Below are positions 31,116 through 38,768 of a DNA stretch of 38,768 bases, in pieces. Source of the stretch: Euryarchaeota archaeon RBG_19FT_COMBO_69_17 (GTDB lineage Archaea > Thermoplasmatota > Thermoplasmata > RBG-16-68-12). Each line of letters starts with the position of its first letter. Within the stretch, counting starts at the first letter, position 1. A model generated the notes under the pieces. It ran no database searches. It had not been told where the DNA came from and saw only the letters and a program-made list of their open reading frames with translations. Where the stretch lies: positions 9,910 through 48,677 of the forward strand of contig MGWD01000051.1 of the NCBI GenBank assembly GCA_001800825.1, read 5' to 3'. The position numbers and the translations under genes were made by a program.

Positions 31116-31138
31116 ACGGGAGCCCCTTCCGCGCGGCG

Positions 31139-32329
31139 ATGGAGCTGGGGATCGTCGGCAAGCCGAACGTCGGGAAGTCGACGTTCTTCGCCGCGGCGAC
31201 CCTCGCGCCTGCCGTGATCGCGAACTACCCCTTCACGACGATCGAGCCGAACCGGGGGATCGCGTACATCCGGAAGCCCTGCCCCCACGGGGACCTCGGG
31301 AAGCCGTGCGGCCCGCGGAACGCGCCCTGCCAGGACGGGACGCGGCTCGTCCCCGTCGAGCTCCTCGACGTCGCGGGGCTTGTCCCGAGGGCCCACGAGG
31401 GCCGCGGCCTCGGGAACAAGTTCCTCGACGACCTCCGGCAGGCGAACGCGTTCATCCACGTCGTCGACGCAACGGGGGGCACGGACTTCGAGGGGAACCC
31501 CGTGCCGCCGGGCTCCCATGACCCCCTCGAGGACGTCCGGTTCCTCGAGGACGAGCTGGCGTACTGGATCGCGGGGATCCTCTCCCGGAACTGGGAGAAG
31601 GAAGCCCGCCGGGCGGACCTCGAGGAGGTGCCGCCGGAGAAGCTCGTCCACGACCGGCTCACGGGGCTCGGCCTCGCGGAGGCCCAGGTCCACACGGCCC
31701 TGCGCGACACCCCGCTCGACGGCAAGATGGCCCGCTGGTCCCCCGAGGACCTCCGCGGGCTCGGGGCGGCCCTCCTCCGCCGCGGGAAGCCCATGCTCGT
31801 CGCCGCGAACAAGGCGGACCTCGTGTCGGAGGAGCAGCTCCGGCGCCTGACGACGGCGGAGGGGATCCGCGCCGTGCCGACGGCTTCCGAGTACGAGCTC
31901 GCCCTCCGGCGCGCGGCGAAGGCCGGCCTCATTGCGTACGAACCGGGGGCGCCCTCCTTCGAGGTCCGGGAGTCCGGGAAACTCACGGCCGCCCAGGCGA
32001 AGGCCCTCGACGGGATCGCCTCATTCCTGGAGGCCCGGGGGCCGACGGGGGTCCAGGCGTGCATCGAGGAGGCCGCCGAGAGGCTCCTCAACCTGATCGT
32101 CGTGTACCCCGTGGAGGATGAGACCCACTGGACGGACAAGAAGGGGAACGTCCTGCCGGACGCGTTCCTCGTCCCCCGCGGGTCCACGGCCCGGGACGTA
32201 GCCTTTAAGGTGCACACGGACTTGGGTAACCACTTCATTCGCGCCATCAACGCCCGGACGAAGATGGTCGTCGGCCACGACCATCCCGTCCAGGATGGCG
32301 ACGTCCTGAAGATTGTGGCGAAGGCATGA
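31139..32329 (+). CDS. ychF: YchF/Obg-family nucleotide-binding protein
   Basis: 396 residues. P-loop G-domain at the very N-terminus (LGIVGKPNVGKSTFFAAAT, G1 at residues 7-14), FTTIEPNRG as switch region, LLDVAGLVPRAHEGRGLGNKFLDDLR as G3, and NKAD (VAANKADLV). A C-terminal TGS domain (about 310-396) ends VGHDHPVQDGDVLKIVAKA. The archaeal YchF branch has the Cys-rich insertion seen here (KPCPHGDLGKPCGPRNAPCQ). The family is ribosome-associated and hydrolyses ATP or GTP. Its stop overlaps the polB start as ATGA. Confidence 0.93.
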   Translation: MELGIVGKPNVGKSTFFAAATLAPAVIANYPFTTIEPNRGIAYIRKPCPHGDLGKPCGPRNAPCQDGTRLVPVELLDVAGLVPRAHEGRGLGNKFLDDLRQANAFIHVVDATGGTDFEGNPVPPGSHDPLEDVRFLEDELAYWIAGILSRNWEKEARRADLEEVPPEKLVHDRLTGLGLAEAQVHTALRDTPLDGKMARWSPEDLRGLGAALLRRGKPMLVAANKADLVSEEQLRRLTTAEGIRAVPTASEYELALRRAAKAGLIAYEPGAPSFEVRESGKLTAAQAKALDGIASFLEARGPTGVQACIEEAAERLLNLIVVYPVEDETHWTDKKGNVLPDAFLVPRGSTARDVAFKVHTDLGNHFIRAINARTKMVVGHDHPVQDGDVLKIVAKA

Positions 32330-34785
32330 GCGACTCGTGGGACGTCCGGCTCGTGACCGCGTCGTACCGCCGGGAGCCGCCGGGGGGTCCCGAGGACCCT
32401 CAGGAGCCCGTCATCCAGCTGTTCGGCCGCACGCGGGACGGGAGGAGCATCGCGATCGAGTACTCCGGGTTCCGGCCGTACTTCTACGTCGTCGCGCCGT
32501 CCCCGGCGCTGCGGGACGGGTTCGTCCGGGACCGTCAGGTCGCGGCCTTCGAGGAGGTCATCTTGGAGGTCGAGGGCCGGCCGACGCCCTGCGCGAGGGT
32601 CGTCCTCCGGCAGCCGTGGAAGACGCCGGAGTACCGGGAGAAGGCCCGGCGGTTCGGGTCGACCCCCCTCGAGGCGGACATCCCGTTCCAGCACCGCTTC
32701 ATCTACGACATGGACCTCGGGGCCGCCGTGCGGGTCCACGGGACCCCGGCGGACCCCGCGGGCCGATACACGACGGACCTCTTCGTCGTCGCGGACCGGT
32801 TCGAGCCCTGCGAGCCGTTCCGCCCCCAGCTCCGGATCCTGAGCTTCGACATCGAGAACTCGATCCGGGACGGGCACATCTTCTGCATCGGGGTCGTGTA
32901 CCGCGAGCAGGGCGAGCTGAAGACCCGCGTCCTGGCGGGGACGGAGAAGGAGATCATCGAGCGCTTCGTGAAGCTCGTCCAGGAGACGGACCCCGACGTC
33001 ATCTCGGGGTACAACATCGACGGGTACGACCTCCCCGTCCTCGTGGAGCGCGCCCAGAAGAACGGCATCCCGAAGCTCCAGCTCGCCCGGGACTTCTCGG
33101 ACTTCTTCCACCTCGGGGAGCGGTTCTGGCGGGTCGACGGCCGCATCGTGACGGACGTCTGGTGGGCCGTGAAGGCGGAGCGGTTGACCCTCCACCTCAA
33201 ACAGGAGACCCTCGACTACGTGGCCAAGCATCTCCTCGGGGAAGGGAAGCATGACCTCGAGCGCCAGAAGATCGACGAGGAGTGGGAGCGGGACCGGGAC
33301 AAGGTGATCCGGTACTGCGTGAACGACGCGGAGCTGTCCCTCAAGATCCTCGAGCGCGTGCGGCGCATCGAGAAGACCCTCGACCTGGCCGCCGTCAGCA
33401 AGCTGCCCCTGGAGGACGTCCTCCACGGGAGGACATCGAACCTGATCGACTCGATCCTGATCCGGGCGGCGGACCGCGCGAAGGTCGCCGTGCCGATGAT
33501 GAAGATGCGCGGCGGCCGCGTCGAGCAGATCGAGGGCGGGTACGTCCACAGCCTGCAACCCGGGCTCTACGAGTGGGTCATCTCCCTCGACTTCCGCGCG
33601 ATGTACCCCTCCCTGATCATCGAGAACAACATCTGCTTCACGACGGTCTCCCCGGACGGAAGCATCGAGAGCCCGACGGGCGCGAAGTTCCTCTCCGCCG
33701 ACGTGAAGAAGGGGCTCCTCCCCGTGATCCTCGCGAACCTCATGAAGGAACGCCAGGATGTGCGCGCGAGGATGCGGGACGCGACGGCCCCCGAGATGAA
33801 GGACTTCTACGAGGGCCTCCAGGCGGCGATCAAGGTCCTCATGAACGCGTTCTACGGCGTCCTCGCGTCCTCGTTCTACCGGTTCAACGACCCGAAGGTC
33901 GGCGCGTCGATCACGGGGTTCGCCCGGGAGCGGATCAAGGGGATCATCGGGGAGCTCGAGGCGGAGGGCGTGAAGGTCGTCTACGCGGACACGGACTCCG
34001 TGTTCTTCCAGTCCCCGACGCCGGGTCTCGAATCGTCCCTCGAGTTCGCGCGGAGGACGGCCGAGCGCTTCTCCCGCGGCCGGATCTCGATGGAGGTCGA
34101 CAAGATCTTCGAGACCCTGTTCAGCCACGGCCGGAAGAAGCGGTACGCCGGGAAGGTGGGCTGGCCGACGGACATGGGCGGCCAGCTCGTCGTGCGCGGG
34201 TACGAGATCCGCCGCACGGACGCCTTCGACCTCCAGAGCGAGGCCCAGCGGCGCGTGTTCGAGAGGATCCTCGACCGGGACCAGGACGGGGCCGTCGCCC
34301 TGGCCAGGGGGATCGTCGCGGAGGTGCGGGCCGGCACGCCGTCCATCGTGGACCCGGAACGGGACCCCATCGAGTCCCTCGTGATCTCGAGGACGGTGAA
34401 GGACGAGACGCAGTACGTGAACCCGAACTCGATGAGCAACGTGATCGCAGCGCGGAAGCTCGAGGAGATGGGGGAGGAGTTCATGCCGGGGATGAAGGTC
34501 TCGTGGATCGTCACGGACTCCAAGCGCAGCCCTATGGAGGTCGAGCCGTACGTCTCCGGCCGTCCCTTCGAGAAGCGGCCCGACTGGGAGTACTACGCTC
34601 GGAGGGTCGCGCAGACCCTCGCCTACATCACGGAGGCGTACGGCTGGGACGAGAAGGCCCTGTTCACGGGGACCCTCCCCGCCCAGCAGACGTCCCTGTT
34701 CGGCGACGCCTTCGGCGGGGAGACGCTCCCGGAACGGGGTCCGGCGAAGGCGAAGAAGGACCTGACCCTCGAGGATTTCTTCTGA
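32326..34785 (+). CDS. polB: DNA polymerase, family B
   Basis: 819 residues, replicative/repair polymerase with proofreading. Exonuclease motifs: D175-I-E177 (SFDIEN), YNIDGYDLP and YCVNDAEL. Polymerase motifs: A at D422 (DFRAMYPSLI), B (KVLMNAFYGVLASS, with NA for the usual NS), C at D555-T-D557-S (VVYADTDSVFF), and KKRYAGK. The N-terminal uracil-sensing domain type (IEYSGFRPYFYVV) is present. The last residues DLTLEDFF resemble a PCNA-interacting peptide without the leading glutamine. No intein. Coupled to ychF upstream and followed after 8 nt by a small zinc-ribbon gene. Confidence 0.96.
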   Translation: MSDSWDVRLVTASYRREPPGGPEDPQEPVIQLFGRTRDGRSIAIEYSGFRPYFYVVAPSPALRDGFVRDRQVAAFEEVILEVEGRPTPCARVVLRQPWKTPEYREKARRFGSTPLEADIPFQHRFIYDMDLGAAVRVHGTPADPAGRYTTDLFVVADRFEPCEPFRPQLRILSFDIENSIRDGHIFCIGVVYREQGELKTRVLAGTEKEIIERFVKLVQETDPDVISGYNIDGYDLPVLVERAQKNGIPKLQLARDFSDFFHLGERFWRVDGRIVTDVWWAVKAERLTLHLKQETLDYVAKHLLGEGKHDLERQKIDEEWERDRDKVIRYCVNDAELSLKILERVRRIEKTLDLAAVSKLPLEDVLHGRTSNLIDSILIRAADRAKVAVPMMKMRGGRVEQIEGGYVHSLQPGLYEWVISLDFRAMYPSLIIENNICFTTVSPDGSIESPTGAKFLSADVKKGLLPVILANLMKERQDVRARMRDATAPEMKDFYEGLQAAIKVLMNAFYGVLASSFYRFNDPKVGASITGFARERIKGIIGELEAEGVKVVYADTDSVFFQSPTPGLESSLEFARRTAERFSRGRISMEVDKIFETLFSHGRKKRYAGKVGWPTDMGGQLVVRGYEIRRTDAFDLQSEAQRRVFERILDRDQDGAVALARGIVAEVRAGTPSIVDPERDPIESLVISRTVKDETQYVNPNSMSNVIAARKLEEMGEEFMPGMKVSWIVTDSKRSPMEVEPYVSGRPFEKRPDWEYYARRVAQTLAYITEAYGWDEKALFTGTLPAQQTSLFGDAFGGETLPERGPAKAKKDLTLEDFF

Positions 34786-34793
34786 GGCATTCC

Positions 34794-34952
34794 ATGGCCG
34801 CCACGGACGCCCTCTGCCGGTTCTGCGGTTGGGAGGGGCCCGACGCCGTCCGCGACGCGCACGGGAACCTCTTCTGCCCGAGATGCGGCCGGCCCGCGGA
34901 CTACCGCCTCGTCGTCGAGGAACTCCGGCGGCAGGGCCTGTGGCCCGGATAG
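34794..34952 (+). CDS. small zinc-ribbon protein downstream of polB (52 aa)
   Basis: Reads MAATDALCRFCGWEG, then FCPRCGRPADYRLVVEEL: two C-x2-C pairs (C8/C11 and C28/C31) in a classic 20-residue zinc ribbon, then a short helix. It starts 8 nt after the polB stop, so it belongs to the ychF-polB transcript. Function unknown; a DNA- or polymerase-binding accessory role is only suggested by position. Confidence 0.75.
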   Translation: MAATDALCRFCGWEGPDAVRDAHGNLFCPRCGRPADYRLVVEELRRQGLWPG

Positions 34953-34969
34953 GGGACGGAGGGCGGGCC

Positions 34970-35959
34970 GTGGGACGTCCGGGTGGGAAGCTCGCGGCCC
35001 GACGCCGGTTCGACGCCCTCGCGATCGGGGACGCGATCCTCGACGTCGTGAACGATCCCGTCCCGGCCCGAGGATCCGGGGACGGCCAGAGCCGGGTGGA
35101 CTCGATCACTTACCTCCCCGGGGGAAACGCGACGAACTTCGCCCTCGCCCTCGCACGCCTCGGGGGCCGCGCGGCGTTCGTCGGGTCGGTGGGTAGGGAC
35201 GCGGGAGCCCGCGTCCTCCGGGACGCGTACCGCGCGGCCGGCGTGGCGGCGCGCCTCCGCACGACGGCCGGACCGACGGGCACGACGATGGCCGTTACGT
35301 ACGAGGGCGGTCGGCGGCACCTCATCACGGCCCTGGGCGCGAACGGGAATCTCCGCCCGTCCGACGCCCCGCCCCGCTGGATCGCCTCGGCGTCCCACGT
35401 TCACCGGGCGGGCTACTGGTGGACCCCGCGCCTCCAGGGTCCCCCGACCCTGCGGCTCCTTCGTTCGGCCCATGCCCGGGGCGCGACGACCTCCCTCGAC
35501 ATCGCGACGGATCCCGAGGGTTGGACCCCGTCCCGCAGGGACTCCGTCCGAACGGTCCTCCCCGAGGTCGACGTGTTCTTCGGAAACGAGGAGGAGACCC
35601 TCCGCACGGGCGCCCGGCCCGATGTCGAGGCGTCCGCCGAGGTCCTCCTGGACCTCGGGGTCCGGGAGGTCGTCGTCCACCTCGGGCCGCGAGGTTCGCT
35701 GGCCGTCACGCGGGAGCGGTCGTTTCGGTCGGCCCCGTTCCGAGCCAAGGCTCGAAACCCGACGGGATGCGGGGATGTGTTCAACGCGGCCTACGTCCTC
35801 GCCTCCCTCCATGGCGCCGACGTGGCCTCGCGGCTTCGGATCGCGAACGCGGCGGGCGCGTGGCACCTCGAGCACCCCGACGCGCCGTACCCTTCCCGCC
35901 GGGACCTCGCGCGCCGGTTCGGTCCCCGCGCGGGGAGGATCCTGTCGTCGACCCGATGA
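34970..35959 (+). CDS. PfkB/ribokinase-family carbohydrate kinase
   Basis: 329 residues. FDALAIGDAILDVVNDP is the N-terminal strand with the substrate aspartate. YLPGGNATNFALALARLGGRAAFVG is PfkB signature 1. ARNPTGCGDVFNAAYVL is signature 2, with the catalytic D in GCGD; the usual DTxGAGD is NPTGCGD here. The substrate (ribose, adenosine, fructose phosphate or other) cannot be told from sequence. GTG 34970 gives a 15-residue basic lead before the fold; it lies 17 nt after the zinc-ribbon gene, so it may be in the same operon. Confidence 0.87.
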   Translation: MGRPGGKLAARRRFDALAIGDAILDVVNDPVPARGSGDGQSRVDSITYLPGGNATNFALALARLGGRAAFVGSVGRDAGARVLRDAYRAAGVAARLRTTAGPTGTTMAVTYEGGRRHLITALGANGNLRPSDAPPRWIASASHVHRAGYWWTPRLQGPPTLRLLRSAHARGATTSLDIATDPEGWTPSRRDSVRTVLPEVDVFFGNEEETLRTGARPDVEASAEVLLDLGVREVVVHLGPRGSLAVTRERSFRSAPFRAKARNPTGCGDVFNAAYVLASLHGADVASRLRIANAAGAWHLEHPDAPYPSRRDLARRFGPRAGRILSSTR

Positions 35960-36017
35960 GGGTTTCACAGGGGCCCAGGCGGATTTTCAGTTTCACCCAT
36001 CTCCCCCTCGGAGGCCC

Positions 36018-36028
36018 GTACAAATAGG
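36018..36028 (+). promoter_or_regulatory. TATA-like box for the DNA methyltransferase
   Basis: GTACAAATAGG about 26 nt before GTG 36049. Confidence 0.5.
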
Positions 36029-36048
36029 CCGGGGCCTTTGGGAGCCCC

Positions 36049-36825
36049 GTGGCCCTCGCCTCGCAGCCGGACTCCGCCCCGCTCCCTGTTGCGCCTGAGG
36101 CTTGGGCCTCCCTCGCCCGCGGGGATCTCGAGGCGTCGACTTTCTGGGACTTCCCGGACCAGGGCTCGCCCCTTGGCCCCGCGGGCGATGCCCGGTTCAA
36201 CGGCGTGACCCCGTCCGGGTGCGTCCGGAACCTCGTTCGGCGCTACACGCGCCCGGGCGACCTCGTCGTGGACCCCATGGCGGGGTCGGGAACGACTCTC
36301 GACGTGGCCCGCGCCCTCGGCCGGCGCGCGGTCGGGTTCGACCTCGTCCCCCGCCGGCGGGACATCGGCCGCGCAGACGCGAGGGCGTGCCCCCTCGCGG
36401 ACGGTGTCGCTACCCTCGCCGTCGTGGACTCCCCCTACTCGGATAACGTACGATACGGAGAGGACCCCCGGTGCCTCGGACGGATCCCGTGCGAGGACCC
36501 GCGGTTCTACGCGGAGATGGCCCGGGTCGCGTCGGAGGTCCGCCGGGTCCTCGCGCCCGGCGGCGTCCTCGCCTGGATCATCAGCGACGCGTACCGCGCA
36601 GGCCGCTACACTCCCGTGGGGTTCCTCCTGTTCGACGTCCTCCGGCGCCACTTCGATCCCGTCGACACGATCGTCCTCGTCCGGCATCACGACCGCTCGG
36701 GGTCCCCCTTGTGGGAGCACCGGGCCCGGCGGTTCAACTTCTACCTCCGGGGCTTCAAGTTCCTGTTCCTCCTCCGAAAGAGGGACCCGGGACAGGGAGG
36801 GGACATCCCATGGACAACGCGTTGA
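36049..36825 (+). CDS. N4/N6-type DNA methyltransferase (orphan)
   Basis: 258 residues of the PF01555 type. Motif I is VVDPMAGSGTTLDVA (D75-G81) with RAVGFDL as motif II; motif IV is D127-S-P-Y130 in VVDSPYSDNVRY, where DPPY or NPPY is usual. The order (RNLVRRYTRPGD before motif I, motif IV later) fits the beta-class N4-cytosine/N6-adenine enzymes, though RNA targets cannot be excluded. FNFYLRGFKFLFLLRK closes the fold. No restriction endonuclease is adjacent. GTG start set by TATA spacing. Overlaps the next gene by 16 bp. Confidence 0.82.
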   Translation: MALASQPDSAPLPVAPEAWASLARGDLEASTFWDFPDQGSPLGPAGDARFNGVTPSGCVRNLVRRYTRPGDLVVDPMAGSGTTLDVARALGRRAVGFDLVPRRRDIGRADARACPLADGVATLAVVDSPYSDNVRYGEDPRCLGRIPCEDPRFYAEMARVASEVRRVLAPGGVLAWIISDAYRAGRYTPVGFLLFDVLRRHFDPVDTIVLVRHHDRSGSPLWEHRARRFNFYLRGFKFLFLLRKRDPGQGGDIPWTTR

Positions 36826-37232
36826 CGAAGGCGGGCGTGGAACCGAGGGCGATCGTCGAGCGACTCCGGTCCGTCGCGGGAGAGCATGCGCGGAGCCGGG
36901 CGGACCGGGTCCGGGCGCGGGTCGGGGGCCACTGGATCGGCCTCCGCAGCGTCGCCCGGGACCGCGTGTTCGCGGAGGTGCGCCCCTCGCGGACGAAGGT
37001 CGAGGTGTTCCTCCTCCCCGCGCCGCGGGACCTCCGCGATCCCCATGGGCTCGCGAAGAAGGTCCCGCCTTCCCGGGGCTGGGGCTGGTTCCGCAGCCGC
37101 CTCGTGATCGCCTCGGTCGCCGACGCGGATCGCGCCTCGGCCCTCGTTCGGCAGTCGTATGACGCCCTCCAGGGACGGGCGGACGGCGGCCGCTCCGCGC
37201 GCCGCCGCGCGCGGCGCAGGGAAACGTCTTAA
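36810..37232 (+). CDS. DUF5655-like protein
   Basis: 140 residues. [20 protein letters not shown] is helical; [33 protein letters not shown], then [25 protein letters not shown], resembles the DUF5655 fold (strand pair, G-rich loop, final strand-helix), which I know mostly as a C-terminal piece of nuclease-like or transport-annotated proteins. The C-terminus is strongly basic ([13 protein letters not shown]), suggesting nucleic-acid contact. ATG 36810 has GGGAGGGG upstream and overlaps the methyltransferase gene, so the two are coupled. The family call is tentative. Confidence 0.6.
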   Translation: MDNALTKAGVEPRAIVERLRSVAGEHARSRADRVRARVGGHWIGLRSVARDRVFAEVRPSRTKVEVFLLPAPRDLRDPHGLAKKVPPSRGWGWFRSRLVIASVADADRASALVRQSYDALQGRADGGRSARRRARRRETS

Positions 37233-37236
37233 TAGG
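37226..37236 (+). promoter_or_regulatory. TATA box for rpl15e
   Basis: GTCTTAATAGG, overlapping the preceding stop codon. It is 90 nt from ATG 37321, so the predicted leader is about 60 nt, far longer than elsewhere in the window. Confidence 0.5.
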
Positions 37237-37320
37237 ACCCCCTCCTTGGAGCGCCGCTTTCAGCGTCCCTGGTCGGGAGATGTACCTTCGGGCGAATCCG
37301 CAAATCCAGGGGGTAGGTCC

Positions 37321-37983
37321 ATGGCAGAGGAACCCAAGGCTCCGGAACCGGAGCCCAGCATCGCGGGCGAGGAGGAGACGAAACCTCCCGCGAGACCGCG
37401 GAACTTGTACGGCTACGTGAAGAAGGCGTGGAAGAACCCCCACGCGGGCGTCGTCGAGGAGACCCACTGGCAGCGCCTCGTGGACTGGCGCCACGGCCCC
37501 GCAATCGGCCGGATCGAGCGGCCCACGCGGATCGATCGGGCGCGGGAGCTCGGGTACCGCGCGAAGCAGGGGTACATCCTCGTGCGGGCCCGCGTCCGGC
37601 GGGGCGGCCGGCGGAAGCCGCACCCCATGGGCGGCCGGAAGGCGAAGCGCCGCGGCCTCCGGAAGATCACGATGGCGAAGTCGATCCAGCGGATCGCGGA
37701 GGAGCGGGTCGCCCGGCGGTTCCCGAACCTCGAGATCCTCAACTCGTATTGGGTCGGGGAGGACGGGCTCCACAAGTACTACGAGGTCATCCTCGTGGAC
37801 CCCGAGCACCCCGTGATCCGGAGCGACCCCAAGATCAACTGGATCTGCGAGCCCGCGAACCGGGGCCGGGCCTTCCGTGGCCTGACATCCGCGGGGAAGA
37901 AGGGCCGCGGCCTCCTGCACAAAGGCAAGGGCGCGGAGAAGGTTCGCCCGAGCATCGGGGCCCACGAGCGCAAGGGCAAGTGA
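37321..37983 (+). CDS. rpl15e: 50S ribosomal protein L15e
   Basis: 220 residues. Core from residue 29 ([12 protein letters not shown]) through [50 protein letters not shown] and [19 protein letters not shown], all diagnostic for L15e. About 27 residues of acidic/Pro-rich sequence ([18 protein letters not shown]) precede the usual start and are not part of the conserved fold. The 88-bp gap upstream holds the TATA box and a leader with no other gene that I can see. Confidence 0.95.
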   Translation: MAEEPKAPEPEPSIAGEEETKPPARPRNLYGYVKKAWKNPHAGVVEETHWQRLVDWRHGPAIGRIERPTRIDRARELGYRAKQGYILVRARVRRGGRRKPHPMGGRKAKRRGLRKITMAKSIQRIAEERVARRFPNLEILNSYWVGEDGLHKYYEVILVDPEHPVIRSDPKINWICEPANRGRAFRGLTSAGKKGRGLLHKGKGAEKVRPSIGAHERKGK

Positions 37984-37989
37984 CCGCCG

Positions 37990-38768
37990 TCACGCGCCGC
38001 GAATCCGCCGCGCCCACCCTTCGACCTCCTCGTCGGCGAGGCCGATGAGGGGCTCGAAGACGGGCACGGGGACAGCCGGCCGGCCCGAGGGATCGAACCC
38101 GATCCACCGGGTCCCGATGAAGAGGGCCTCTGCCCGCGCGACGCGGACGAGCTCCGGGAGGTCCCCGGGCCCGCGGTACGGCAGGACCTTCAGGTGGGTG
38201 TCCCACCGCCGGAGCGCGTCGAGGTCGGGACCGTCCTCCGCCGCGGCGACGACAACCCGGCACCCGCGCTTCATCCCCATCCACGCGGCGACCATGCCCG
38301 CCGCCGCGTCGACGACGGCGAGGGCCCGACCCTGGCTCCCGAGGGGCAGGCCCCCGGGCCCCGGCCACACCTCCTGGAATACGAACCCGCGGTTCTGCCG
38401 CACTTCGACGTGGAACTCGAGGTCGGGGCGGCTCAGGTCCACCCGGCTCCCGGGGACCGCGGCCTGGACCGCGGCGCCGAGGTCCCGCGCGAGGTCCTGG
38501 CTCGTGAAGGGGTGCGTCCCCGTCCGCCGGGTCCGGAGGGCGAACGAGGCCCCGGACGTCAGGGCCGCGGAGGCGACCTGGACGACCCGCTCCCGCAACG
38601 CCCCGACGTCCGCGGGGACCTCGATCGCGGGGCTCATCGAGACGACGCCGAACACACGCCCGAGGATTCGCCGCGCAGCCTCGGGGTCGGCCGTGTGGAC
38701 GTACACGCGGGCCTCGTCGGCCTCCGTGATGCACTCGACCCGGTCCGCGGCGAACATGTCCTGGATGT
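37990..38768 (-). CDS. ThiI-like THUMP protein with degenerate PP-loop, 5'-partial
   Basis: The frame runs off the right edge (three more codons, IQD, precede ATG 38757), and about 45 residues of the usual ThiI N-terminus must lie outside. A THUMP domain (TGTHPFTSQDLARDLGAAV, VDLSRPDLEFHVEVR) is followed by GPGGLPLGSQG, the hallmark of ThiI just before its PP-loop. Where ThiI has L-x-SGGxDS-x-VA, this protein has VVDAAAGMVAAWMGMKRGC. The catalytic domain is also cut to about 85 residues, ending PVFEPLIGLADEEVEGWARRI. Adenylation of tRNA U8 therefore seems impossible; RNA binding may remain. Confidence 0.8.
   Translation of the reverse strand, partial: IQDMFAADRVECITEADEARVYVHTADPEAARRILGRVFGVVSMSPAIEVPADVGALRERVVQVASAALTSGASFALRTRRTGTHPFTSQDLARDLGAAVQAAVPGSRVDLSRPDLEFHVEVRQNRGFVFQEVWPGPGGLPLGSQGRALAVVDAAAGMVAAWMGMKRGCRVVVAAAEDGPDLDALRRWDTHLKVLPYRGPGDLPELVRVARAEALFIGTRWIGFDPSGRPAVPVPVFEPLIGLADEEVEGWARRIRGA

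Noticed and set aside
28427-31693. 1088-codon minus-strand frame opposite the large membrane protein
   Set aside because: Mirrors the plus-strand codon pattern; no domains, whereas the plus frame has zinc ribbons, membrane helices and repeats.
31225-35109. 1294-codon open frame on the minus strand opposite ychF, polB and the PfkB kinase gene
   Set aside because: Arg/Pro/Ser-rich composition without domain motifs, and fully opposite three well-supported genes. It is a by-product of very high GC content.
38086-38105. T-loop-like GGTTCGATCC on the minus strand, suggesting a tRNA
   Set aside because: It lies inside the ThiI-like coding frame (WIGFDPSG). The five bases on each side do not pair as a T-stem, and no acceptor or anticodon stem fits.

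Overview
The window reads as a stretch of chromosome from a very GC-rich archaeon. Archaeal markers run throughout: RadA, family B DNA polymerase, archaeal-type AsnRS, aIF2-beta, ribosomal proteins S8e and L15e, SRP19, Trm5, diphthine synthase, phosphopantothenate synthetase, pyruvoyl-dependent arginine decarboxylase and a presenilin-like protease. TATA-like boxes (CTTATA, CTTTTAAG, CTTAAT) lie about 25-38 nt before most start codons, as expected for archaeal promoters with very short leaders. The VNG-repeat zinc-ribbon membrane protein and the general gene set suggest a high-GC Thermoplasmata-related lineage; this is inference, as no rRNA is present. Genes are packed tightly. No gap exceeds about 145 bp, and I see no tRNA, rRNA, CRISPR array, insertion sequence or prophage.

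Left third (1-13.3 kb): a zinc-ribbon protein running off the edge, a PrsW-like membrane protein, a pyruvoyl arginine decarboxylase followed by a zinc/helix protein, a GNAT acetyltransferase, a VOC protein, AsnRS, hemerythrin, a HIT protein, an acyl-CoA dehydrogenase, a small zinc protein, a dCTP deaminase/dUTPase-fold protein lacking the deaminase glutamate, Trm5, a VIT/CCC1-like membrane protein, DphB, a methyltransferase, RadA and a class V aminotransferase.

Middle (13.3-27 kb): an S9 peptidase divergent from a Nudix hydrolase, Sua5 followed by methionine aminopeptidase, a DUF211 protein with an apparent CTG start, SRP19, a TldD-TldE pair, S8e, an aIF2-beta/presenilin-like operon, CTP synthase, a thioredoxin-like protein, and a coupled DUF1611-phosphopantothenate synthetase pair.

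Right third (27-38.8 kb): a TPR protein translationally coupled to a 1109-residue modular protein (zinc ribbons, helix-hairpin-helix, VNG repeats, two membrane segments, two surface domains), then YchF, DNA polymerase B and a 52-residue zinc ribbon, a PfkB sugar kinase, an orphan N4/N6-type DNA methyltransferase overlapping a DUF5655-like gene, ribosomal protein L15e behind a long leader, and a ThiI-like THUMP protein whose PP-loop has decayed.

Most genes serve information processing (translation, tRNA and EF-2 modification, recombination, replication), with some cofactor, nucleotide and polyamine metabolism. The best candidates for undescribed biology are the 1109-residue protein with its TPR partner and its apparent relative at the left edge. 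Next come the decayed ThiI, the altered Dcd-fold enzyme and the DUF1611-CoA pairing.
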